57,086 bases of DNA from Mycobacterium pinniadriaticum (lineage in GTDB: Bacteria > Actinomycetota > Actinomycetes > Mycobacteriales > Mycobacteriaceae). Every line of letters starts with the position of its first letter. Within the stretch, counting starts at the first letter, position 1. The translations under genes and the position numbers were made by a program. Under the pieces are notes generated by a model. That model saw only the letters and a list, made by a program, of their open reading frames with translations, ran no database searches and was not told the DNA's origin. The stretch spans positions 1 through 57,086 of the forward strand of contig NZ_JAPJDO010000035.1 in NCBI RefSeq assembly GCF_026242045.1, written 5' to 3'. Positions 8,557 to 16,664 of the stretch are shown here, one piece after another.

Positions 8557-9381
8557 ATGGCACAGAAACCTGTCGCAAACGCGCTGACGCTCGAGCTCGA
8601 GCCGGTTGTCGCCGACAATCTGGCCCGCTATCTGGAAACGGCCGACGAATGGTACGGCCACGACTATGTCCCGTTCGACCAGGGCGAGAACTTCGCCTTC
8701 CTCGGCGGCAGGGACTGGGACGCCTCCCAGGTGACCCTGCCCTCCGACGTGGTCGACGCCCTGGAAATCATCCTGATCACCAAGGACAACCTCGCCGGGT
8801 ATCACCGCGAACTGGTCGAACACTTCCTCCTGGAGGACAAGTGGGGCCGCTGGATGGGCCGCTGGACCGCCGAGGAGAACCTGCACGCCATCGCGATCCG
8901 CAACTATCTGGTCGTCACCCGCAACTTCGATCCGACGGCCAACGAGGATGTCCGCGTCGCGCACGTGATGCGCGGCTACCGGGCCGACGAGTACACCCAG
9001 ATCGAGACCCTGGTGTTCATGGCGCTCTATGAGCGCGCGCACGCGGTCTTCCTGCGCAATCTCGAGGCCAAGATCGACGAACCGGTGCTCAAGGCTCTGG
9101 TCGGCCGGATCGCCGCGGACGAGGAGCGGCACGAAGCGTTCTTCGCTCACCTCGTCGCGCACTGCCTGCAGACTCATCGTGACTCGACGATCGCCGCGGT
9201 TGCCCGCCGCGCCGGCGGGTTCGGACTGGTCGGCGGCGACATCGTCGAGTACACCGAGAAGCTGCACAACGTCGCGCAGGCCGGCATCTTTGACCTCGAC
9301 GCATCCCGCCAGGCGGTCTCCGACCGCATCAGGGCATGGGGCCTCGACGGCGAATCGGTGCTGAAGAAGTTCGTTCGCTGA
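8557..9381 (+). CDS. desA2: Acyl-ACP desaturase-like diiron protein DesA2
   Basis: A 274-residue soluble diiron protein of the acyl-[acyl-carrier-protein] desaturase family, homologous to M. tuberculosis DesA2 (Rv1094), which is linked to mycolic acid biosynthesis. The two ExxH iron-binding motifs are visible: EENLH at residues 106-110 and DEERH at 188-192, with further Glu ligands in the EYTQIETLVF helix. Length and position between glyA and phoH2 match Rv1094. Start ATG 8557 is supported by MAQKPVANALTLELEP and by the leaderless promoter just upstream. Confidence 0.93.
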   Translation: MAQKPVANALTLELEPVVADNLARYLETADEWYGHDYVPFDQGENFAFLGGRDWDASQVTLPSDVVDALEIILITKDNLAGYHRELVEHFLLEDKWGRWMGRWTAEENLHAIAIRNYLVVTRNFDPTANEDVRVAHVMRGYRADEYTQIETLVFMALYERAHAVFLRNLEAKIDEPVLKALVGRIAADEERHEAFFAHLVAHCLQTHRDSTIAAVARRAGGFGLVGGDIVEYTEKLHNVAQAGIFDLDASRQAVSDRIRAWGLDGESVLKKFVR

Positions 9382-9439
9382 CAACACGGCGGCGCGCCTG
9401 ATCGGCGCGCAGGCGGCGACCGGAGTAGCGTCGCTCTCG

Positions 9440-9553
9440 ATGGCTAGCGACATGCTCTGCTGTCCGGGCGGCACCTATCGTTTCGACCACGACAGGACCG
9501 GTCCCGGTCCTGGTGCCGCAGTGTCCGCCGAGGGGTTCGCGGGGACCGCGTGA
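9440..9553 (+). CDS. Small ORF upstream of phoH2 (phoAT candidate)
   Basis: A 37-residue open frame starting at ATG 9440, beginning MASDMLCCPGGTYRF and ending EGFAGTA. It stops 16 nt before the phoH2 GTG start. Mycobacterial phoH2 genes have been reported to be preceded by a short antitoxin-like gene, phoAT; position and direction fit that assignment. The adjacent Cys codons also resemble regulatory leader peptides, which is an alternative. Its protein has no transmembrane or signal character. Coding status rests on position and open frame only. Confidence 0.55.
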   Translation: MASDMLCCPGGTYRFDHDRTGPGPGAAVSAEGFAGTA

Positions 9554-9569
9554 GCCTGAGGAGCGCCCA

Positions 9570-10889
9570 GTGACCGATTCGCAGTCGCCCATTCGGACGT
9601 ATGTGCTCGACACCTCTGTCCTGCTGTCCGATCCGTGGGCGTGCACCCGGTTCGCCGAACACGAAGTGGTGGTACCGCTCGTGGTGATCAGTGAACTGGA
9701 AGCTAAACGCCACCACCACGAACTGGGCTGGTTTGCCCGGCAGGCGCTGCGGCTGTTCGACGACCTTCGTCTGGAATACGGTCGTCTCGATCAGCCCATT
9801 CCTGTTGGGACGCAGGGCGGGACACTGCATGTCGAACTGAACCACAGCGACCCGACGGTGCTGCCGGCCGGGTTCCGCACCGAGAGCAATGACGCGCGGA
9901 TCCTGACCGTCGCCGCCAACCTGGCCGCCGAGGGCAAGCGAGTCACGTTGGTCAGCAAGGACATTCCACTGCGGGTGAAGGCCGGGGCGGTGGGTCTGTC
10001 GGCCGACGAGTACCACGCCCAGGATGTGATCACCTCCGGCTGGACCGGCATGACCGAGCTCGATGTCGCCGGCGAGGACATCGACGCGATGTTCGCCGAG
10101 GGGGAGATCGACCTCGAAGACGCCCGTAATCTGCCATGCCACACCGGTGTTCGGCTGCTCGGTGCCAACTCGAGCGCGCTGGGCCGGGTGAATGCCGACA
10201 AGAAGGTGCAACTGGTGCGCGGCGACCGCGAGGTGTTCGGTCTGCGGGGCCGCTCAGCCGAGCAGCGAGTCGCACTCGATCTGCTTCTCGACGAGTCGGT
10301 GGGCATCGTGTCGTTGGGCGGCAAGGCGGGCACCGGCAAGTCGGCGTTGGCGCTGTGCGCGGGTCTGGAAGCGGTCCTCGAGCGGCGCACCCAGCGCAAA
10401 GTCGTGGTGTTCCGGCCGCTGTACGCCGTCGGCGGGCAGGAACTGGGTTACCTGCCGGGTAGCGAGAGCGACAAGATGGGCCCGTGGGCGCAGGCCGTCT
10501 TCGACACCCTCGAAGGGCTGGCCTCGCCGGCCGTGCTGGAGGAGGTCCTCTCCCGGGGGATGCTCGAGGTGCTGCCGCTGACCCATATTCGTGGCCGCTC
10601 GTTGCACGATTCGTTCGTGATCGTCGACGAGGCCCAGTCGTTGGAGCGCAATGTCCTGCTCACCGTGCTCTCCCGGCTGGGCAGTGGGTCGCGGGTGGTG
10701 CTGACCCATGACGTCGCGCAGCGCGACAATCTGCGGGTCGGCCGTCACGACGGGGTGGCCGCGGTCATCGAGAAGCTCAAGGGGCACCCGCTGTTCGCGC
10801 ATATCACGCTGATGCGCAGCGAGCGCTCGCCGATCGCCGCCCTGGTCACCGAGATGCTGGAGGAGATCAGCCCCGGCGCCCTCCCGTGA
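9570..10889 (+). CDS. phoH2: PhoH2: PIN-domain / PhoH ATPase fusion (RNA helicase-RNase)
   Basis: A 439-residue two-domain protein. The N-terminal PIN nuclease domain (about 1-150) begins with TYVLDTSVLL, where D14 is a metal ligand, and has E near VISELEAKRHHH and a SNDARIL acidic motif. The PhoH ATPase domain (about 225-435) carries Walker A GGKAGTGKS at 250-258 and the DEAQ box at 353-356. Mycobacterial PhoH2 is described as a sequence-specific RNA unwinding and cleaving enzyme. GTG 9570 is chosen because GAGGAG lies about 7 nt upstream and the sequence matches Rv1095 from here. A hairpin follows immediately after its stop. Confidence 0.93.
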   Translation: MTDSQSPIRTYVLDTSVLLSDPWACTRFAEHEVVVPLVVISELEAKRHHHELGWFARQALRLFDDLRLEYGRLDQPIPVGTQGGTLHVELNHSDPTVLPAGFRTESNDARILTVAANLAAEGKRVTLVSKDIPLRVKAGAVGLSADEYHAQDVITSGWTGMTELDVAGEDIDAMFAEGEIDLEDARNLPCHTGVRLLGANSSALGRVNADKKVQLVRGDREVFGLRGRSAEQRVALDLLLDESVGIVSLGGKAGTGKSALALCAGLEAVLERRTQRKVVVFRPLYAVGGQELGYLPGSESDKMGPWAQAVFDTLEGLASPAVLEEVLSRGMLEVLPLTHIRGRSLHDSFVIVDEAQSLERNVLLTVLSRLGSGSRVVLTHDVAQRDNLRVGRHDGVAAVIEKLKGHPLFAHITLMRSERSPIAALVTEMLEEISPGALP

Positions 10890-10943
10890 GCGATTTCGGC
10901 GCGTTTACCGCCGCTCAGCGGCGGTAAACGCGCCGAAATCGCT
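10889..10943. terminator. 55-bp perfect palindrome after phoH2
   Basis: Two 27-bp arms (10889-10915 and 10917-10943) are exact reverse complements around one base, 10916. The left arm starts with AGCGATTTCGGCGCG. It overlaps the last base of the phoH2 stop codon and lies before the TetR gene. There is no T-run, so it would be an intrinsic terminator of the mycobacterial tract-less type, or a REP-like element or protein site. Confidence 0.6.
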
Positions 10944-10984
10944 GGGAGCGCCATGACGAGCGAAGACAAACCAGTTCGTCTGCA

Positions 10985-10990
10985 TATGAT
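10985..10990 (+). promoter_or_regulatory. Candidate -10 box of the TetR gene
   Basis: TATGAT, a near-consensus -10 hexamer, ends 6 nt before GTG 10997. The spacing predicts a leaderless transcript. It lies about 40 bp past the phoH2 palindrome, so the regulator likely has its own transcript. Confidence 0.45.
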
Positions 10991-10996
10991 CGCTCG

Positions 10997-11566
10997 GTGA
11001 GGACGGCCACCGAGCTTCGCCAAGAGATCTTGGCTGCCGCCAGGCATGAGTTCGCCCAACATGGGCTGGCCGGCGCTCGAATCGATCGTGTCGCCCGCTC
11101 CGCCCACGCCAGTAAGGAGCGCCTCTACGCCCACTTCGGTGACAAGGAGACGCTGTTCCGCGAGGTGGTGGCGGCCGGAAACGCCGAGTTCTTCCGCGCG
11201 GTCACCATGGCGCCGGACGCGATTCCCGAGTTCGTGGGTGCGGTCTTCGATCTGGTACAGGCCCACCCCGAACACCATCGGATGATCCGCTGGGCGCTCC
11301 TGGAGGGTGTCGCACTCGACGAACCTCAAGCCGATGGTGAGCCGGTTCTGGCAGGACATATCGCCGCCATCGAAGCCGCTCAGGCCAGCGGTCACGTCGA
11401 CCCGATGTGGCAGCCGCTCGACCTGCTCACCCTGCTCTTCGGTATCGCGCTCGGCTGGGTCAACGGACCTCATCCCGATGCGGCCAACGGGGATCCGGAC
11501 GTCATCGCGTCGCGGCGTGCGGCGGCCGTCGAGGCAGCGCGCCGGCTCATCGCGCCGCCACGATAG
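10997..11566 (+). CDS. TetR-family transcriptional regulator
   Basis: A 189-residue regulator. The N-terminal TetR helix-turn-helix spans about residues 6-50: EILAAARHEFAQHGL, then IDRVARSAHASKERLYAHFGDKE split across the recognition helix. The C-terminal ligand domain is a helical TetR_C type of unknown ligand. The GTG 10997 start gives MRTATELRQEIL, the usual length before the HTH. It reads toward the polysaccharide deacetylase with a 65-bp gap, and could control that gene or itself, but no operator was found apart from the upstream palindrome. Confidence 0.88.
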   Translation: MRTATELRQEILAAARHEFAQHGLAGARIDRVARSAHASKERLYAHFGDKETLFREVVAAGNAEFFRAVTMAPDAIPEFVGAVFDLVQAHPEHHRMIRWALLEGVALDEPQADGEPVLAGHIAAIEAAQASGHVDPMWQPLDLLTLLFGIALGWVNGPHPDAANGDPDVIASRRAAAVEAARRLIAPPR

Positions 11567-11631
11567 GTGATCGCGCCCGGTGGGGCCTTCGTTCCGGGGG
11601 CCGGCCAGCTACGGCCGGTAAACTCACCCGG

Positions 11632-12525
11632 GTGCCGCGCCGAGGAGACAACCTGTCCTGGTCCTATCTGCGGACCGCGATCGGCGTCTTCGCGGGTGTG
11701 GCCGTCGTCGTCATCGGCGGTTTCACCGGGCACGTCAAGGTGGCCTCCGAAGCAGAAGCAGCCGACGCCGTGGACTGTTCGGTGGTCAAGTGCGTCGCGC
11801 TGACCTTCGACGACGGGCCCACGCCCTACACCGACCGGCTGCTGGGCATTCTCAACGACGCGGGCGCGAAGGCCACCTTCTTCGAGATCGGGAACAAGGT
11901 GGCGGCCAACCCCGCCGGTGCCAAGCGGGTGGCCGACGCCGGCATGGAGATCGGTAGCCACACCTGGGAACACCCGAACATGACGACGATCCCGATCGAA
12001 GACGTACCGGCTCAGTTCGGCAAGGCCAACGACGCGATCAAGGCCGCCACCGGGCAGACCCCGACGCTGTGGCGGCCGGCCGGCGGGCTCACCGACGACG
12101 CCGTCAACAAGATCGCCGCCCAGTACGGGCTGGCCGCGATCCTGTGGGACGTGATCCCCTTCGACTGGATGAACGACTCGAACACCGCCGCGACCCGCTA
12201 CATGCTGATGACTCAGATCAAGCCCGGCTCGGTGGTGTTGTTCCACGACACCTACTCGTCGACGGTGGATCTCGTCGAGCAGTTCATCCCGGTGCTGAAG
12301 GCCAACGGATACCACCTGGTCACCGTCAGCCAGATGCTGGGTCCGCGCTCGCCGGGCAGCGTATACGGCTCCCGCGACAACGGCCCGCCGGTCAACCTGC
12401 TGCAGGACATCCCCGCCGCCGATATCCCGACCCTGCCGGCGACCCCGTCCCCCAAGCCGATGCCGAACATTCCGATCACCGACATCCCTGGGGCCAATTC
12501 CGGCGGTTCCAACAACGGTTCTTAG
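11632..12525 (+). CDS. Exported polysaccharide deacetylase (CE4 / NodB domain)
   Basis: A 297-residue protein homologous to Rv1096, a cell-wall polysaccharide (peptidoglycan) deacetylase. An N-terminal hydrophobic helix at about residues 12-30 anchors or exports it. NodB catalytic motifs are intact: TFDDGP with D60 and D61, SHTWEH with metal ligands H110 and H114, a WRPAGG motif 3, and the LFHD motif near the end of the domain. A Pro-rich C-terminal tail of about 50 residues follows. GTG 11632 is preferred because it places a short basic N-terminus before the signal helix; a much longer upstream frame overlaps the TetR gene. Confidence 0.88.
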   Translation: MPRRGDNLSWSYLRTAIGVFAGVAVVVIGGFTGHVKVASEAEAADAVDCSVVKCVALTFDDGPTPYTDRLLGILNDAGAKATFFEIGNKVAANPAGAKRVADAGMEIGSHTWEHPNMTTIPIEDVPAQFGKANDAIKAATGQTPTLWRPAGGLTDDAVNKIAAQYGLAAILWDVIPFDWMNDSNTAATRYMLMTQIKPGSVVLFHDTYSSTVDLVEQFIPVLKANGYHLVTVSQMLGPRSPGSVYGSRDNGPPVNLLQDIPAADIPTLPATPSPKPMPNIPITDIPGANSGGSNNGS

Positions 12526-12537
12526 GCCGGCGCTTAG

Positions 12538-13743
12538 GTGCACACCGCCACCTCGTTCGTCCTGACCCTGCTGGTCCTGGGCTACGCCGTGGTGTCGGGC
12601 TTGGTGAATCGGTGGTATGTCGCGCCGGCGCTGATCTTCGTCGTGATCGGGATGGTGTTCGGGCCGTTCGGTTTCAATCTGCTCGCCGCAGGTTCGGGCA
12701 CCGACGGGTACACGGTCCTGGCGCAGTTGGCGCTCACCGTGATCCTGTTCAACCAGGCGGCCAAACTCGACCCGACCACGGTGTTCCGGCGCGGGCACCT
12801 CACCGTCCGTCTGCTGGTGATCGGGATACCGCTGACCTTCGCTCTGGGCACCCTGACCGCGGTGGTGTTGTTGCCGGTGTTGCCGTGGTGGGAGGCGGTG
12901 TGTCTGGCCGCGATCGTGGCACCCACCGAAGTGGCGCTCATCGATGCGCTGCTCGAGGACGACCGGATTCCAGACCGGGTGCGCAACGCCCTGTCGGTGG
13001 AAAGCGGCTTTTACGACGGGTTTGCCCTGGCGGTGCTGTTGGGCGCGCTCGCGCTGGCATCGGCACGAACCGATCAACACCCCAGCGACTGGGGCTGGTT
13101 CGTGGTGCGCACCGAATTCGTCTCGTTGATCATCGGCGCGGGGGTCGGGTTGCTGGGCGCGCTGCTGATCGCGTGGTCGCGAAAGCGCGCGTGGATGAGC
13201 GACACCTGGGCGCAGCTGGCCACGCTGGCCATCGCCCTCATCTGCTTCGAATTCGGCGAACGCGTGCACGCCAGCGGGTTCGTCGCGGCATTCACCGGCG
13301 GTCTGGCATTCGCGGTGGTGGCGCATCGCGGGAAGACCCAGCTGTCGACCCAGGTCTCCGACGCCACCGCGCAGCTGCTGGAGTTGTTGGTGTTCGCGAT
13401 GTTCGGTGCGTTCGCGGTGATCGACGCCTGGCAGCACATCACCTGGCGGGTGCTGCTGTTCTGTGTCGTGGCGCTGTTCGGGGTGCGCATGGTCGCGGTG
13501 TTGGTGGCGTTGATCCGCACCGATCTGCCCGCCTACAGCCGGTTGTTCATCGGCTGGTTCGGGCCCAGGGGGATCGGCACCGTGGTGCTGGGTCTACTGG
13601 TGATAGCCCGCGGGGACATCCAGCATGCCGAGCTGCTCACGCAGGCCGGCGTGATCGCGGTGACGCTGAGCCTGGTCCTGCACAGCCTCACCGCGCCGTT
13701 GGGCATCGCCCGCTACGAACGTCTTGCACCTTCACCAGGGTAG
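12538..13743 (+). CDS. Cation:proton antiporter (CPA1 family)
   Basis: A 401-residue polytopic membrane protein with about 12 helices, of the Na+(K+)/H+ exchanger family. Family landmarks include the VILFNQAAKLD helix, an APTEVALIDALLEDD stretch carrying the charged membrane residues of the ion site, ESGFYDGFAL, and the terminal GWFGPRGIGTVVLGL helix typical of NhaP-type exchangers. It starts at GTG 12538, 12 bp after the deacetylase stop, so the two are likely co-transcribed. It lacks a TrkA-C or universal-stress regulatory tail. Its last 31 nt overlap the end of a decayed gene on the other strand. Confidence 0.85.
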   Translation: MHTATSFVLTLLVLGYAVVSGLVNRWYVAPALIFVVIGMVFGPFGFNLLAAGSGTDGYTVLAQLALTVILFNQAAKLDPTTVFRRGHLTVRLLVIGIPLTFALGTLTAVVLLPVLPWWEAVCLAAIVAPTEVALIDALLEDDRIPDRVRNALSVESGFYDGFALAVLLGALALASARTDQHPSDWGWFVVRTEFVSLIIGAGVGLLGALLIAWSRKRAWMSDTWAQLATLAIALICFEFGERVHASGFVAAFTGGLAFAVVAHRGKTQLSTQVSDATAQLLELLVFAMFGAFAVIDAWQHITWRVLLFCVVALFGVRMVAVLVALIRTDLPAYSRLFIGWFGPRGIGTVVLGLLVIARGDIQHAELLTQAGVIAVTLSLVLHSLTAPLGIARYERLAPSPG

Positions 13744-13917
13744 TCCGCGAAACGTGCCGCGCCGGGCTCGCCGGGCAGGCGTAGTGATTTCACCAGATAG
13801 CTCACGGTGCGGTAGGTACCCGCCAGCATGAGCAGTTCGAGTATGGCCTCTGGGGTGTGCGCCGCGGCAAGCTCGGCCGACAACTGGGCGCCGGCGCTCG
13901 CGCGACCCTAGACGGTA
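13713..13917 (-). pseudogene. Carboxymuconolactone decarboxylase-family remnant (C-terminal part)
   Basis: Read on the minus strand, this stretch encodes a frame running from AGAQLSAELAAAHTPEAIL through LAGTYRTVSYLVKSLRL to FADYPGEGARRS and TAG at 13713-13715. The middle is typical of the C-terminal helix region of carboxymuconolactone decarboxylase / AhpD-like proteins. An in-frame stop sits directly upstream near 13910 and there is no start codon, so the N-terminal half is missing. The MFS transporter gene begins to read at this point, suggesting a recombination or insertion that removed the 5' half. Confidence 0.6.
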
Positions 13918-15206
13918 CGGGGGCTGACTGGGGGCGCCGCTGGGGATCGGTCGCTACGGGTCCATGGCCCAGGCAGCAATGCCGCCGCCAGCACCGAAAT
14001 GACAGACACAGCAATGAGATACGCTGCGATCGAGTTGCTGGTACCGGTGGCCTTATATAGCGCGACCGCGATGGTCGGCGCGAAGGCCGAACCGACCACC
14101 TGGGACAGCGTGTAGCCCACGGACACCGCGCTATAGCGGACGTCGGCGTCGAACACCAGGCTGAACAGCGAGGCCGTCACCCCCGCGGCCGGCGCCATCG
14201 CCAGGCCGAAGATGAGGACCAGCGCGGCCATGAACAGCCCGGGCCGACCGGTGTTGATCAACGCGAAAGTCGGAAACACGGCCAGCCCCATCGCCACCAC
14301 ACCACTGACGAACACCGGCTTGCGGCCCAGCCGGTCGGACAACGCGCCAAAGAGGGGATAGACGAACACCGCCACGATCGCGGCCACAAATACCCCGAGA
14401 AGGGCGTCGGTCCGGTCGATCTTCGCGACGGTGGTGCCGTAAGACACCAGGTACGCCACACAGATGTAGGCGAACACCCCTTGGGACAGATAGGCGCCGG
14501 CGACCAGCAGGATCTGGCGCCAATGCCGGCGGAAAGCCTCGGCGATGGGCAGCCGCTGGACTGCTGAACGTTGTTGCAGCGCGGCGAAATCCGGACTCTC
14601 GGTCAATGAAAGCCGGATCGCCAGTCCGATCGCGATGAGGATTGCGCTGGCCAGGAACGGGATTCGCCAACCCCAGGACAGGAACTGGGAATCCGGCAGT
14701 CGCGATACGACGTAGAAGGCGCACGTGGCGACCGCGGTGCCGGCCGGCGCACCCATCTGCGGGAACGCGCCGTAAAAGCCCTTGCGCTCGGCTGGCGCGT
14801 GCTCGACGGCCATCAGAGTGGCCCCGCCCCACTCGCCGCCCACGGCGAAGCCCTGTAGCAGCCGCAGCAGGGTCAGTAGGATCGGGGCGGCCATCCCGAG
14901 CTGGGCATAGGTGGGTAGCAGACCCATCGCGACCGTCGAAATGCCCATCAACAGAAGCGAATACACCAGCATCCGCTTGCGGCCGACCCGGTCGCCGAAG
15001 TGGCCGAACACGATGCCGCCCAGTGGCCGGGCGACAAACCCGACCCCGAACGTGGCGAACGACAGTAGGACGCCGGTCGCCGGGGACGCGCTGGGGAAGA
15101 ACAGCTTCGGGAATACCAGTGCGGCAGCGGTGCCGTAGATCAGGAAGTCGTAGAACTCGACTGTCGTCCCGACGAAGCTGGCCAGTGCGGCCCGGCGCGG
15201 CGTCAT
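13908..15206 (-). CDS. MFS transporter, metabolite:H+ symporter (MHS) type
   Basis: A 432-residue, 12-helix major facilitator. Features of the MHS subfamily (ShiA/KgtP/ProP-like) are evident: an N-terminal SFVGTTVEFYDFLIYGTAA, GHFGDRVGRKRML between helices 2 and 3, and RLLQGFAVGGEWGGA in helix 4-5. Substrates in this group are small organic acids, sugars or betaines; the adjacent fumarase makes a dicarboxylate plausible but unproven. The start is 6 nt downstream of the fum stop, so it is probably in the glpX-fum operon. Its 3' end touches the carboxymuconolactone decarboxylase remnant, hinting at an acquired gene. Confidence 0.87.
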   Translation of the reverse strand: MTPRRAALASFVGTTVEFYDFLIYGTAAALVFPKLFFPSASPATGVLLSFATFGVGFVARPLGGIVFGHFGDRVGRKRMLVYSLLLMGISTVAMGLLPTYAQLGMAAPILLTLLRLLQGFAVGGEWGGATLMAVEHAPAERKGFYGAFPQMGAPAGTAVATCAFYVVSRLPDSQFLSWGWRIPFLASAILIAIGLAIRLSLTESPDFAALQQRSAVQRLPIAEAFRRHWRQILLVAGAYLSQGVFAYICVAYLVSYGTTVAKIDRTDALLGVFVAAIVAVFVYPLFGALSDRLGRKPVFVSGVVAMGLAVFPTFALINTGRPGLFMAALVLIFGLAMAPAAGVTASLFSLVFDADVRYSAVSVGYTLSQVVGSAFAPTIAVALYKATGTSNSIAAYLIAVSVISVLAAALLPGPWTRSDRSPAAPPVSPRTV

Positions 15207-15212
15207 CGGCCG

Positions 15213-16628
15213 TTAGTCGCTGTCTTTGACTTTCGCCATCGCCAGCACGTCCAGGCGCTTGTCGAGTTCCGCCTCGGAGAGCTTGTCGCCGATCAGCCCG
15301 CGGTCGATGACCGTCTGCCGGATCGTCTTCTTCTCCTTGAGGGCCTGCTTGGCGACCTTGGCGGCCTCTTCGTAGCCGATCGCCGAGTTCAGTGGGGTCA
15401 CGATGGACGGGGAGGACTCGGCCAGCTGGCGTAGGTGCTCTTCGTTGGCGATCAGGCCGTCGATGCACTTGGCGGCGAACAACTTCGACACGTTGGACAG
15501 CAGCGTGAAGGATTCCAGCAGGTTGCGCGCCATCATCGGGATGTACACGTTCAGCTCGAACGCGCCCGACAGGCCGCCCACCGTGACGGCCGCGTCGTTG
15601 CCGATGACTTGGGCGGCCACCTGGGTGACGGCCTCGGGGATGACGGGGTTGACCTTGCCCGGCATGATCGAGCTGCCCGGCTGCAGGTCGGGCAGCGCAA
15701 GCTCGCCCAGCCCGGTCAGTGGGCCCGAGCCCATCCACCGGATGTCATTGGCGATCTTGGTCAGCGATGCCGCGATGGTCTTCAGTGCGCCGGAGGCCTC
15801 GACCAGCCCGTCGCGCGCCGCCTGAGCCTCGAAAGAGTCCTTCGCCGTGCGCAATTCGGCCAGGCCGGTCTGCTCCACGAGCACGTCGACAACCTTGGCG
15901 CCGAACCCGTCGGGAGCGTTGAGCCCGGTGCCCACCGCAGTGCCGCCGATCGCGAGCTCACCGAGGCGGGGCAGGGTGGCCTTCACCCGTTCGATGCCGG
16001 CCTCGATCTGGCGGGCGTACCCGCCGAACTCCTGGCCCAGGGTTACGGGCACGGCATCCATCAGGTGGGTGCGACCGCTCTTGACGACGGTGCGCCACTG
16101 CCGGGCCTTGCCGGCCAGCGACTCGTGCAGCACCTCGAGTGCCGGAATCAGATGGCGCACTGCGGCTTCCGTCGCCGCGATGTGGGTGGCGGTGGGGAAG
16201 GTGTCGTTGGAGGACTGCGACATGTTCACGTCGTCGTTGGGGTGCACCGTCACGCCGTTGGCCGCGCAGATCGAGGCGATCACCTCGTTGGCGTTCATAT
16301 TGGAGCTGGTGCCCGAACCGGTCTGGAACACGTCGATGGGGAACTGATCGTCGTGCAACCCGTCGGCGATCTCACCCGCCGCCGCGATGATGGCGTCGGC
16401 CTTGTCCGCGGCCAGCTTGCCGAGGTCCTTGTTCACCTGTGCGCAGGCCGCCTTCAGCAGGCCCAGCGCGCGGATCTGGGTGCGCTCGAGCCCGCGGAAC
16501 GAGATCGGAAAATTCTCGACGGCACGCTGGGTCTGGGCTCGCCACAGGGCGTTGATCGGAACCCGGACCTCGCCCATGGTGTCGTGCTCGATGCGGTACT
16601 CGCCCTCGACCACACTGTCGGTGCTCAT
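15213..16628 (-). CDS. fum: Class II fumarate hydratase
   Basis: A 471-residue fumarase C, interconverting fumarate and malate in the TCA cycle; homologous to Rv1098c. The superfamily signature GSSIMPGKVNP is present, as are TGSGTSSNMNANEV, the NMSQSSNDTFPT substrate loop and the SGRTHLMDA catalytic region. Length is normal for FumC. It starts 36 bp after the glpX stop on the same strand, reproducing the glpX-fum order known in mycobacteria, and is followed 6 nt later by the MFS transporter gene. Confidence 0.96.
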   Translation of the reverse strand: MSTDSVVEGEYRIEHDTMGEVRVPINALWRAQTQRAVENFPISFRGLERTQIRALGLLKAACAQVNKDLGKLAADKADAIIAAAGEIADGLHDDQFPIDVFQTGSGTSSNMNANEVIASICAANGVTVHPNDDVNMSQSSNDTFPTATHIAATEAAVRHLIPALEVLHESLAGKARQWRTVVKSGRTHLMDAVPVTLGQEFGGYARQIEAGIERVKATLPRLGELAIGGTAVGTGLNAPDGFGAKVVDVLVEQTGLAELRTAKDSFEAQAARDGLVEASGALKTIAASLTKIANDIRWMGSGPLTGLGELALPDLQPGSSIMPGKVNPVIPEAVTQVAAQVIGNDAAVTVGGLSGAFELNVYIPMMARNLLESFTLLSNVSKLFAAKCIDGLIANEEHLRQLAESSPSIVTPLNSAIGYEEAAKVAKQALKEKKTIRQTVIDRGLIGDKLSEAELDKRLDVLAMAKVKDSD

Positions 16629-16664
16629 GTGCTCCCTTAGTTGTTCGGTTACTACAGGTGTCGG

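Noticed and set aside
11470..13437. 655-codon minus-strand open frame opposite the deacetylase and antiporter genes
   Set aside because: Composition is Arg/Gly/His-rich with no family motif, typical of antisense frames in high-GC DNA; similar frames at 37533-39209 and 55103-57010 were dropped for the same reason.
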